In this document: positions 16,283-23,341 of the stretch, one piece after another
Layout: every line of letters starts with the position of its first letter
How positions within the stretch are numbered: the first letter of the stretch is position 1
Origin: DATAUD01 sp036501665
GTDB taxonomy: Bacteria > Verrucomicrobiota > Verrucomicrobiia > Limisphaerales > Palsa-1400
Reading direction: 5' to 3'
Length of the DNA stretch: 64,000 nt
Assembly: GCA_036501665.1 (NCBI GenBank)
Contig: DASXZW010000063.1
Span: 62,001-126,000 of the forward strand
The notes under the pieces: model-generated
What the model saw: the letters and a program-made list of their open reading frames with translations, nothing else
Told to the model about the DNA's origin: nothing
Databases searched by the model: none
Made by a program: the position numbers and the translations under genes

Positions 16283-17737
16283 ATGTCGATTGAAAAAATC
16301 ATCGTTCTCGAAGACGACGTAATCCTTCGCAAGAACCTTGAGAACCAATTGCGCCAACGCCGCTACGACGTTGCTTCCGCAGGAACCATCGCCGCCGCCC
16401 ACGAACTTTTGGGCAAGGATACGTTTGATCTGATTTTCGTGGATGTCCGCCTGCCGGATGGCGAGGGGACCGAGTTATTGCGCGACTTGCAAGCCCGCCC
16501 TCAAAAGCCGTTGGTCGTGATGGTCACCGGGTTTGGTTCGGTCGAATCCGCCGTTGAGTGCATGCGCAACGGCGCGTTTGATTACATGCTCAAGCCGTTC
16601 TCTGCCGACCAATTGGAGGTCACGCTTAAGAAGGCGGAAAATTTCAGTCAGCTTCTCAAGGTCAACGAATATTTCAGCCACGCCGAAGAAGATGACAGCG
16701 GATACGAGTTGCTGGGTCAAAGCGCGGTCATGGAATCCTTGCGCCAACTGATCCGCAAAGTCGCCCGCACCCAGGCCACCGTGTTGATTTCTGGCGAAAG
16801 CGGCACCGGCAAGGAACTCGTCGCGCGGGCGCTGTATCGCCAAAGCCCTCGCGCGAGCGCTCCTTTTATCAAGCTCAACTGCGCCGCCATTCCAGAAAAC
16901 CTCATCGAAAGCGAGTTTTTCGGCCATGAAAAGGGCGCGTTCACCGGCGCGATGACGAAGCGCGAAGGGCGGTTTGAACTCGCGCACAATGGCACGATTT
17001 TGCTCGATGAAATCAGCGAAATCTCACCGCAGGTCCAAGCCAAGTTGCTGCGTGTTCTGCAGGAGCGAGAGTTGGAGCGGGTGGGCGGAAATCGCACCAT
17101 CAAGGTGGACGTGCGCGTTCTGGCCACGACCAATCGCCGTCTCGAAGAAAGCGTCGAACGCAAGGAATTCCGCCAGGACCTTTTCTTCCGCCTCAACGTC
17201 GTTCCAGTCGCGGTCCCGCCGTTGCGCGACCGCATTGAGGATGTTCCGTTTCTCGCCCAGAAATTCATGGCGCGGTTCACGCGCAAGCATGGAGTGAAAG
17301 CGGCGGGAATTTCGAACAATTGCCTGGCGGCGATGAAAGCCCATTCGTGGCCCGGAAACGTTCGCGAATTGCAGAACTTTGTCGAACGCGCGGTGATTCT
17401 TTGCGGCGATTCTGGCATGCTCGAAGCGGAGCATCTCTTTTTTTCATCGGCGAAACCTGCTCCGACGGCAGTTTACACCGCTGCGCCGGGTTTGCCTGTC
17501 TCGGAAACATCCGGCACCGTCGTCTCTTCTGCTCCTGCCTCTTCTGGCGGAACCGACTTCTCGTCCCTCGCTGAACTCGAGAAACAGCACATTTTTGCCG
17601 CCCTCGAAAAGACAAATCAGAACCGCACCCATGCCGCGAAGCTGCTCGGCATCAGCATCCGCACCCTTCGCAACAAGCTCAACGAGTATGGCGTCCACAG
17701 CAAAGAAGATGCCGTCGCTGATGCCGAAGCAGGCTGA
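16283..17737 (+). CDS. Sigma-54-dependent response regulator (NtrC/FlrC type)
   Basis: The 484-residue protein is a three-domain NtrC-family activator. The receiver (residues 1-120) has the acidic pair at 11-12, phosphoacceptor Asp54 in FVDVRLPDG and Lys in MLKPF. The AAA+ domain has Walker A GESGTGKE, the sigma-54 contact motif GAFTGA, Walker B GTILLDEISE and the arginine-finger region. The C-terminal Fis-type helix-turn-helix is NRTHAAKLLGISIRTLRNKLNEYG. It activates sigma-54 promoters. Its place after a FlgN-like gene and before a sigma-28-driven HDOD gene fits a flagellar hierarchy regulator like FlrC or FlgR. No kinase is adjacent. Confidence 0.92.
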   Translation: MSIEKIIVLEDDVILRKNLENQLRQRRYDVASAGTIAAAHELLGKDTFDLIFVDVRLPDGEGTELLRDLQARPQKPLVVMVTGFGSVESAVECMRNGAFDYMLKPFSADQLEVTLKKAENFSQLLKVNEYFSHAEEDDSGYELLGQSAVMESLRQLIRKVARTQATVLISGESGTGKELVARALYRQSPRASAPFIKLNCAAIPENLIESEFFGHEKGAFTGAMTKREGRFELAHNGTILLDEISEISPQVQAKLLRVLQERELERVGGNRTIKVDVRVLATTNRRLEESVERKEFRQDLFFRLNVVPVAVPPLRDRIEDVPFLAQKFMARFTRKHGVKAAGISNNCLAAMKAHSWPGNVRELQNFVERAVILCGDSGMLEAEHLFFSSAKPAPTAVYTAAPGLPVSETSGTVVSSAPASSGGTDFSSLAELEKQHIFAALEKTNQNRTHAAKLLGISIRTLRNKLNEYGVHSKEDAVADAEAG

Positions 17738-17756
17738 CGCGACCGAAAATTTCGGC

Positions 17757-17783
17757 TAAAGTCTTTGTTGAGGATGCCGATAA
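17757..17783 (+). promoter_or_regulatory. Sigma-28 (FliA) promoter for HDOD gene
   Basis: TAAAGTCT at 17757-17764 and GCCGATAA at 17776-17783 are exactly 11 nt apart. Only one base differs from the FliA consensus. It lies after the NtrC-type gene and reads into the small ORF at 17848 and the HDOD gene at 17952. Confidence 0.8.
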
Positions 17784-17847
17784 ATGACCTTAGCCAGGGG
17801 ATCTGTGGCTTTGTGTGCAAGCATACTGCTCTCGAATGGCGATTAAC

Positions 17848-17955
17848 ATGGATGTTAAAGCAAACGCCGCGGCATTAGTTGAACAAGTGCGGAATGTTTG
17901 GATTTTTGAAACCTTCGCGCTTCGCCGCGACGGCATTGGCCTTTCTTTCGCATGA
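17848..17955 (+). CDS. Possible 35-residue leader ORF, overlapping HDOD start
   Basis: An ATG at 17848 opens a 35-codon frame (MDVKANAAALVEQVRNVWIF...) that ends with TGA at 17953-17955, overlapping the HDOD ATG at 17952 as ATGA. It lies downstream of the predicted sigma-28 start, so it would be on the transcript. It may be a coupled small gene or only a chance frame. No Shine-Dalgarno site is obvious. Confidence 0.3.
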   Translation: MDVKANAAALVEQVRNVWIFETFALRRDGIGLSFA

Positions 17956-18869
17956 CTCCGACCCCTCCCGCCAATAATTACCAGGACGCCGTAGCGCGAA
18001 AAATTCACCAGGAGCGCCTTCGCGTTCTTAATCCCGCCAAACGTTATCTGGACGACGTCGCGAGCCTGCCCCCCGCGCCGATGCTCCTGACGCAATTGCT
18101 GACACTTTTTCGGCAACCCGATGCCGATATCGATCACATCGTCCGTTTGATCACGCACGAGCCTTCGCTGACCGCGCAGATTCTTCGCGCGAGCAACAGT
18201 GCCGCGTATTCCGGTGAACAAGCTTCCACCGACATTTTTGAAGCGGTAACAAGAATGGGCTTTTTCCAAGTGTATTGCCTCGTTGTGGCGCTTTGCGGAG
18301 CGAGGGCGAAGTCGATTGAGGGAGCCGAAAAAGGCGTTAATGTGGATGAGCTATGGCGACATTCCGTCGCTGCCGCAGTGGCCGCTTCCGTTGTCGCTGA
18401 TGCTTCCAACCAGTCAAAGGAGGTCGCTTTCACAGCCGGGTTGCTGCACGACATCGGCAAACTTGTCCTGGCGTCCATCGGACGCGAGCGCTATGCCGCC
18501 GCGATTCAGCGGGCAAAGAACGAAAAGGCGTCGCTTACCTCGGTGGAACAGTTTGTATTTATAATTGACCATTCAGAATTGGGCGGCGAATTGATGCACC
18601 GCTGGACGTTGCCGCCGGACGTGGTCGCCGCTGTCAAATACCATCACGATCTGGCGTCCGCCGCGACGTATGAACAATTGACTGCCGCCGTGCAACTTGG
18701 CGACAATCTGGCGCATCAACTCCTGAAAGATGACCAGGGCGGCACGGATATTTTCGCGCCCGCGTCAGACGCGTTAAAGGTTCTCCGTTTGAAAGACGAA
18801 GAACTTCCCCGGTTACTGGCGAAGGCGCAGGCTGAATTGGAAAACGTCAAAGAGATTCTGGAACTTTGA
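17952..18869 (+). CDS. HDOD domain protein under sigma-28 control
   Basis: The 305-residue protein has an N-terminal stretch of about 35 residues, then an HDOD domain: LPPAPMLLTQLLTLFRQPDADIDHIVRLI, SLTAQILRASNSAAYSG, FTAGLLHDIGKLVLAS and DHSELGGELMHRWTLPPDVVAAVKYHH. The H-D pair and the later H-H are retained. It is a paralogue of the gene at 12850. The upstream sigma-28 promoter places it in the late flagellar or chemotaxis class, so it is probably a motility signalling protein. Its start overlaps a possible 35-codon ORF. Confidence 0.88.
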   Translation: MTPTPPANNYQDAVARKIHQERLRVLNPAKRYLDDVASLPPAPMLLTQLLTLFRQPDADIDHIVRLITHEPSLTAQILRASNSAAYSGEQASTDIFEAVTRMGFFQVYCLVVALCGARAKSIEGAEKGVNVDELWRHSVAAAVAASVVADASNQSKEVAFTAGLLHDIGKLVLASIGRERYAAAIQRAKNEKASLTSVEQFVFIIDHSELGGELMHRWTLPPDVVAAVKYHHDLASAATYEQLTAAVQLGDNLAHQLLKDDQGGTDIFAPASDALKVLRLKDEELPRLLAKAQAELENVKEILEL

Positions 18870-18957
18870 GATGAAATTGCGATGGGAGAATCGTCTGCTT
18901 AATGCACGTCTTGATTCTTTCTTGCTGAGGTAAGCGAGGACGATTACTTTTGCACTC

Positions 18958-19158
18958 ATGAGCGTTCAAGAGATTAAAGAGGCAGTTCGCAATCTCAACG
19001 CGGAGGAGCGGGCGGAAATCGCGGCGCATATTCACTCATTGAAAGACGATGCTTGGGATCGGCAGATAAAACGCGACTTAGTCTCTGGGAAGCTCGATAA
19101 AATTCTGGCTGAGGTGGACTCCGACATTGTCCAAGGCAGGACTCGCGAGATGCCTTAA
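18958..19158 (+). CDS. Orphan antitoxin-like small protein
   Basis: The 66-residue protein (MSVQEIKEAVRNLNAEERAEIAAHI, then WDRQIKRDLVSGKLDKILAEVD) matches the addiction-module antitoxin pattern in which WDRQI-x-x-D-x-x-S-G-K-L-D precedes a short acidic tail (DIVQGRTREMP). These antitoxins pair with RelE/ParE toxins encoded immediately downstream. Here the next gene is a surface protein, and no toxin frame is visible between 19159 and 19280. It is probably the remaining half of a degraded module, or acts in trans. Confidence 0.6.
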   Translation: MSVQEIKEAVRNLNAEERAEIAAHIHSLKDDAWDRQIKRDLVSGKLDKILAEVDSDIVQGRTREMP

Positions 19159-19280
19159 TTCGCGAACGCCGGCGAATTCTTTCAGACGCAATATCCAACA
19201 AGAGCGAATCGTTGGATTGCTTTTTTGGGAGGGCGTGTCCAAATTTCTTCAGCAAACCGCTCCTTGCTTTTGACACCTTT

Positions 19281-21392
19281 ATGAAGCTCAAATTTTGTTT
19301 TCTGGCCGTTCTGCTGGGCTTGCTTGCCGACATCAACCCTCTCGCCGCCCAAAACGTCGTATTGACATATCAGGGCAGGGTAACGGACGAAGGAAGCGAC
19401 TTTAACGGCGTTGGCCAATTTGAATTCGCGCTGGTCACCGGCACGAATTTGAATGGTCAAGCCACCGCGACCGCCAATCTGAATGGGCCGTTTGTCACGA
19501 GTTACACCATTGTGTCCGGCGGAAGCGGCTATTCCAATGCGCCGGTCATTACGATATCCGGCGGAGGCGGTTCCGGGGCGACTGCTGTGGCAGTGATTGC
19601 TGGCGGAGTTGTCACGGCGATCAATCCGGTCAATGCCGGTTCCGGTTATACCAGCGCGCCGATTATCACCTTGAGTCCGCCGCCGCCCAATGTCACCTAC
19701 ACGACGTATTGGAGCAATGACGGGACGAGCGCCGCGGGAAACGAGCCAGCGAGCGGAGTAAGCGTCGCCGTATCGAACGGTCTTTTCACAATCGTGCTGG
19801 GAGATGCGACGATTCCAAACATGACCGTCATAAATTCGTCGATTTTCGCGCAGCCAAATCTGCAATTGAAAATTTGGTTCAACGACGGCGCGAACGGTTG
19901 GCAAGCTCTCGATCCAGCGCAAAGCTTGACGCCCGCGCCTTACGCGGTTGTTGCCCAAACCGCCGCAACGCTTGTCGGAACGCTGCCCGCGTCGCAGGTG
20001 AGCGGAGTGGTCAGCAATGCTCAAATTGCAAATAGCTTTGTCACGGTCACCGCTGGAACGGGATTGAGCGGAGGAGGGACCATCCCCTTGGGCGGGTCGG
20101 CCATTCTCAACAACGCCGGCTTGCTCTCGATTGTCGGTGACGCGGACATCACCGCCACGACGTTCAACGGGGTGGTAACGCTCGGCAGCACGGCAACAGA
20201 CGCCAATGCCACAAACAGCATTGTCAAGCGCGACGCTTTCGGCAGCTTTAGCGCCGGCACAATTACATTGCGCGGCTCGCTCAGCTTGTCCAACTCGGCG
20301 GATAATACCGCAATCGGCTCGGGCGCGCTGGCCAACAATGTTTCGGGAACCGACAACACGGCTGTCGGATATAATTCTTTGAACGCAAATTCCAACGGTC
20401 TTCAGAACACGGCCATTGGATATTTTGCGCTGGCAGACAACTTGAGCGGCAACGAAAATGTCGCGACAGGCTCTTACGCCCTCTTGTATAATACAAACGG
20501 TTCCGGCAACTCCGCCTTCGGCTGGGCGGCGTTGACCGACAACACCAGCGGCAGCGGCAACAGCGCCAGTGGCGAATTCGCGCTTTGGGCAAACACGACC
20601 GGAAGCAACAACTCGGCGCACGGAGCTTACGCGCTTTACTATAACACCACCGGCAACAGCAATGTCGCCAGCGGCATCGACGCGATGTACGAAAGCGAAT
20701 CCGGCTCCTTCAACGTCGTGGAAGGCGCGTCGGCCCTCTACAACAATTTGAGCGGCAGCTACAATACTGCCTTGGGCGCGTATGCGCTTTACAACAACAC
20801 GGGCGGAGTCAACAATATCGCGCTCGGTTACGCGTCGGGGACCAATATTCATTCAGGCGCGAACAACATCGAAATCGGAAACCCAGGCGGACTCAACGAC
20901 AACGACATCATTCGCATCGGCACAGCAGGAGTTCAGTCCAGCGCCTATATCGCGGGAATTTCCGGGACGACCATCCCGATCGGCGCGGCGGTTTCCGTAA
21001 GCTCGTCGGGGCAACTCGGAATCGTCACCTCCTCGAAGCGGTTCAAGGAGGACATCCATAGCATGGGCGATGCAAGCGACCTGCTTTTTTCGCTTCGCCC
21101 AGTGACCTTTCGATACAAACCGGAGCTGGACCCGGCGGGATCGCCGCAATTTGGGCTGGTCGCGGAGGAAGTAAATGACGTGGATCCAGACCTGGTTCTG
21201 CGAGACAAGAATAACCAGATTTATTCCGTCCGCTACGAAGCCGTGAACGCGATGCTGTTGAACGAATTCCTCAAGGAGCATCAAAAGGTTGAGGAACAAC
21301 AAACCGAAATTCATGCGTTGACTGAGAAGGCCGCCCGCGTCGATTCGTTGGAGAAAAGGCTCGAGACTTTGGAGCATCTGCTCTTGAAGTAA
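19281..21392 (+). CDS. Surface/tail-fibre-like protein with S74 chaperone domain
   Basis: The ATG at 19281 starts a clean signal peptide (MKLKFCFLAVLLGLLADI ... AAQ), giving about 703 residues. An N-terminal domain (VVLTYQGRVTDEG ... ALVTG and SNGLFTIVLGD) is split by a Gly-rich insert (SGGSGY ... ISGGGGSGAT ... GSGYTSAPIITLSPP). Eleven 17-residue repeats (N-T-A-x-G-x-x-A-L) follow, like a YadA-type head. The protein ends in a Peptidase_S74 intramolecular chaperone domain (SSKRFKEDI ... LRPVTFRYK ... FGLVAEEV) and a coiled coil. S74 domains trimerise fibres and then cleave themselves off. It is probably a trimeric surface fibre. Confidence 0.82.
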   Translation: MKLKFCFLAVLLGLLADINPLAAQNVVLTYQGRVTDEGSDFNGVGQFEFALVTGTNLNGQATATANLNGPFVTSYTIVSGGSGYSNAPVITISGGGGSGATAVAVIAGGVVTAINPVNAGSGYTSAPIITLSPPPPNVTYTTYWSNDGTSAAGNEPASGVSVAVSNGLFTIVLGDATIPNMTVINSSIFAQPNLQLKIWFNDGANGWQALDPAQSLTPAPYAVVAQTAATLVGTLPASQVSGVVSNAQIANSFVTVTAGTGLSGGGTIPLGGSAILNNAGLLSIVGDADITATTFNGVVTLGSTATDANATNSIVKRDAFGSFSAGTITLRGSLSLSNSADNTAIGSGALANNVSGTDNTAVGYNSLNANSNGLQNTAIGYFALADNLSGNENVATGSYALLYNTNGSGNSAFGWAALTDNTSGSGNSASGEFALWANTTGSNNSAHGAYALYYNTTGNSNVASGIDAMYESESGSFNVVEGASALYNNLSGSYNTALGAYALYNNTGGVNNIALGYASGTNIHSGANNIEIGNPGGLNDNDIIRIGTAGVQSSAYIAGISGTTIPIGAAVSVSSSGQLGIVTSSKRFKEDIHSMGDASDLLFSLRPVTFRYKPELDPAGSPQFGLVAEEVNDVDPDLVLRDKNNQIYSVRYEAVNAMLLNEFLKEHQKVEEQQTEIHALTEKAARVDSLEKRLETLEHLLLK
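20304..20864 (+). repeat. Eleven 51-nt tandem coding repeats
   Basis: Each unit encodes 17 residues of the form N-[TSV]-A-x-G-x-x-A-L-x-x-N-x-x-G-x-x. The first is NTAIGSGALANNVSGTD and the eleventh ends at 20864. The pattern is that of left-handed beta-roll heads (YadA-like). The DNA units are diverged, so the array is not a recent expansion. Confidence 0.8.
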
Positions 21393-21413
21393 TCAATTAT
21401 TTAATAGCGCGCC

Positions 21414-22460
21414 ATGAAAGAAGAAATGCCTTCAGAGCCATCGGTTGCGCCGCATCGACGCAGGCCGCGTTATTCCGGCAAATATCCGCGTCGATTTGAG
21501 GAGAAATACAAGGAGCGCAATCCGGCACAATACGCTGAGACCGTCGCAAAAGTCATCGCGTCTGGGAAAACACCGGCCGGCACACACCGTCCAATCATGT
21601 TGGACGAAATCCTTAAAGTGCTGGGACCGCAGGCGGGAGAAATCGCGGTGGATTGCACGCTCGGATTTGGCGGTCACGCGGAGGCGGTGCTTCGGCGTTT
21701 GTTACCCGGCGGAAGGCTTATCGGTTTGGACGCCGACCCGCTGGAACTTCCCAAAACGGAGGAGCGATTGCGCAGTCTTGGATTCGGTCCAGAAACATTT
21801 ACCGCGTGTCGCAGCAACTTCGCCGGATTGCCGCAAATTCTGTCGAAAGCTGGTGTGGCGGGCGCGGATATCATTCTGGCTGACCTCGGCGTTTCGTCCA
21901 TGCAATTGGACGACCCTACGCGCGGATTTTCTGTCAAGCACGAAGGCCCGTTGGACATGCGCATGAATCCCGGACGCGGCCAATCTGTTTCTACGTTGAT
22001 TGAGCGCGTTGCTCCTTCGGCTTTGACGACGCTCTTGAAGGAAAATGCTGACGAACCTTACGCCACGGAATTGGCAAATGCGCTCGCTGGAAAAAATTTT
22101 CGCACGACGACCGATCTCACGCGAGCCATCCGTTCCGCGTTGCCGCGCGTCAATAATGATGCTTGCGAATTGTCAGTGCGCCGCGCCTTTCAAGCGCTGC
22201 GAATCGCTGTCAACGACGAGTTTTCCGCCCTGGAAACATTCCTGCGATTTTTGCCTTCCTGCCTCAATCCAGGCGGACGCGTCGCCATGCTCACGTTTCA
22301 TTCCGGCGAAGATCGCCGCGTCAAACATGCCTTCGCGGCGGGCTTGCGGTCTGGCGATTACATCGAAATTGCTGACGACATCGTGCGTCCAACTTCCGAG
22401 GAACGCCGTTCCAACCCACGCTCAATCCCCGCAAAACTCCGCTGGGCGCGTCGTGGCTGA
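21414..22460 (+). CDS. rsmH: 16S rRNA (cytosine-1402-N4)-methyltransferase RsmH
   Basis: The 348-residue protein has all RsmH motifs: HRPIMLDEIL, the SAM-binding VDCTLGFGGHAEAVLRRL, GLDADP, ADLGVSSMQLDDPTRGFS, GPLDMRMNP and the late ALRIAVNDEFSALETFL ... GGRVAMLTFHSGEDRRVKHAF. It methylates C1402 of 16S rRNA in the decoding centre. An N-terminal extension of about 55 basic residues (RRRPRYSGKYPRRFEEKYKE) precedes the catalytic domain. It is not within a dcw cluster here: the neighbours are a surface protein and small genes. Confidence 0.94.
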   Translation: MKEEMPSEPSVAPHRRRPRYSGKYPRRFEEKYKERNPAQYAETVAKVIASGKTPAGTHRPIMLDEILKVLGPQAGEIAVDCTLGFGGHAEAVLRRLLPGGRLIGLDADPLELPKTEERLRSLGFGPETFTACRSNFAGLPQILSKAGVAGADIILADLGVSSMQLDDPTRGFSVKHEGPLDMRMNPGRGQSVSTLIERVAPSALTTLLKENADEPYATELANALAGKNFRTTTDLTRAIRSALPRVNNDACELSVRRAFQALRIAVNDEFSALETFLRFLPSCLNPGGRVAMLTFHSGEDRRVKHAFAAGLRSGDYIEIADDIVRPTSEERRSNPRSIPAKLRWARRG

Positions 22461-22574
22461 TGGGCATTTTTTACAATTGCGCAAACATCGCACCAACCTA
22501 AATAGGCCCGCGATGTAGTCCGCTCGACGTAGAATGAACTTCCGTTTTGCTCCGCTTTTTATTACCATTGACAG

Positions 22575-22799
22575 GTGAAATCGCCTTTGGCCAAGACGTT
22601 GCGAGTCAATCGAAAAGCAATTTCTGTTGTGGCATTGCGCGACGATAAAAGCGCGCTGCTCTATTGGCGGCGACAACCGGCGGCAAAAAGGCTTGAGGGC
22701 CTCGAACTATTGCGCCAAAGCGCCCACGACTATGATCCCGCTACCGCGCGACTTCGAAGATTTCTCACAGTAGTTAGTCGCAAACGAGATCATAGATAG
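22575..22799 (+). CDS. Small nucleotidyltransferase-associated protein (orphan)
   Basis: This 74-residue protein starts at a GTG. The part VALRDDKSALLYWRRQPAAKRLEGLELLRQ ... YDPATARLRRFLTVVSRK is very like the short proteins (Y-W-x-x-x-P-x-x-R-L-x-x-x-x-x-L-R ... T-A-R-L-x-R-x-x-x-V-V) usually encoded right before a nucleotidyltransferase of the DUF6036/AbiEii type. That partner is not found downstream. It seems to be a remnant of such a module, in an AT-rich stretch with few genes. Confidence 0.5.
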   Translation: MKSPLAKTLRVNRKAISVVALRDDKSALLYWRRQPAAKRLEGLELLRQSAHDYDPATARLRRFLTVVSRKRDHR

Positions 22800-22894
22800 C
22801 GGCTCTAAACGAATTGAGCTGTTAAAAAAGCCGTCAGAATTTAGACAATATTTTCTATTAAATAGCGACGGTTTTAGTGGCGGAGACGTTTTAC

Positions 22895-23185
22895 TCACAT
22901 GCAACTGCAGTTTCGACAATCCGGCAATGCTTCGTAAATCATTTTATAAACTATGTCGTAAGCATTTTCCGATTTCAGTTGCGGATTTTCTGCTGACCAA
23001 CCGACGAAGTAGCTCAGTTGATCTTTGAATCCTCCGGGCTCATAGAAGTATCGGTTTGCACAGAACGATTCTTTTCCACCGTCATCCTTAATTCGTATAG
23101 CGGCGTCCAATATGTATTGGATTTGTGGTTCGATGGTCACAATTTGCTTCCACGAGTAGATCTTATCGAGGTTGCTTGTTTGCAC
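22895..23185 (-). CDS. Hypothetical protein (96 residues)
   Basis: The GTG at 23185 opens 96 codons with a natural amino acid mix (IYSWKQIVTIEPQIQYILDAAIRI, FCANRYFYEPGGFKDQLSYFVGW, CRNCSCM at the end). No signal peptide or known domain was recognised. The closing Cys-rich C-x-x-C-x-C may bind metal. The local DNA is AT-richer than the surroundings, which suggests acquired DNA. It is not obviously a shadow of another gene. Confidence 0.5.
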   Translation of the reverse strand: MQTSNLDKIYSWKQIVTIEPQIQYILDAAIRIKDDGGKESFCANRYFYEPGGFKDQLSYFVGWSAENPQLKSENAYDIVYKMIYEALPDCRNCSCM

Positions 23186-23341
23186 ACGACGATATTCGCT
23201 GATTTATGACCTTTTTGCAAATCAGAATTAAGCAGATTGAATGAACCATGACTGCAAAACGGAAACAGTATTTTCCGTGTGGCGTCGATAACCACTTGTG
23301 ACGAACAGAGGGGTTAATCGGCAGGTTGAATTGACTTAAGC

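Noticed and set aside
19182..20852. 556-codon open frame on the minus strand
   Set aside because: It is antisense to the repeat-rich surface protein. Its Arg/Val-rich text has no family features, and the plus frame has a signal peptide and an S74 domain.
20304..20864. Regular repeats resembling a CRISPR array
   Set aside because: The 51-nt units are in-frame coding repeats without spacers, and are diverged from one another.
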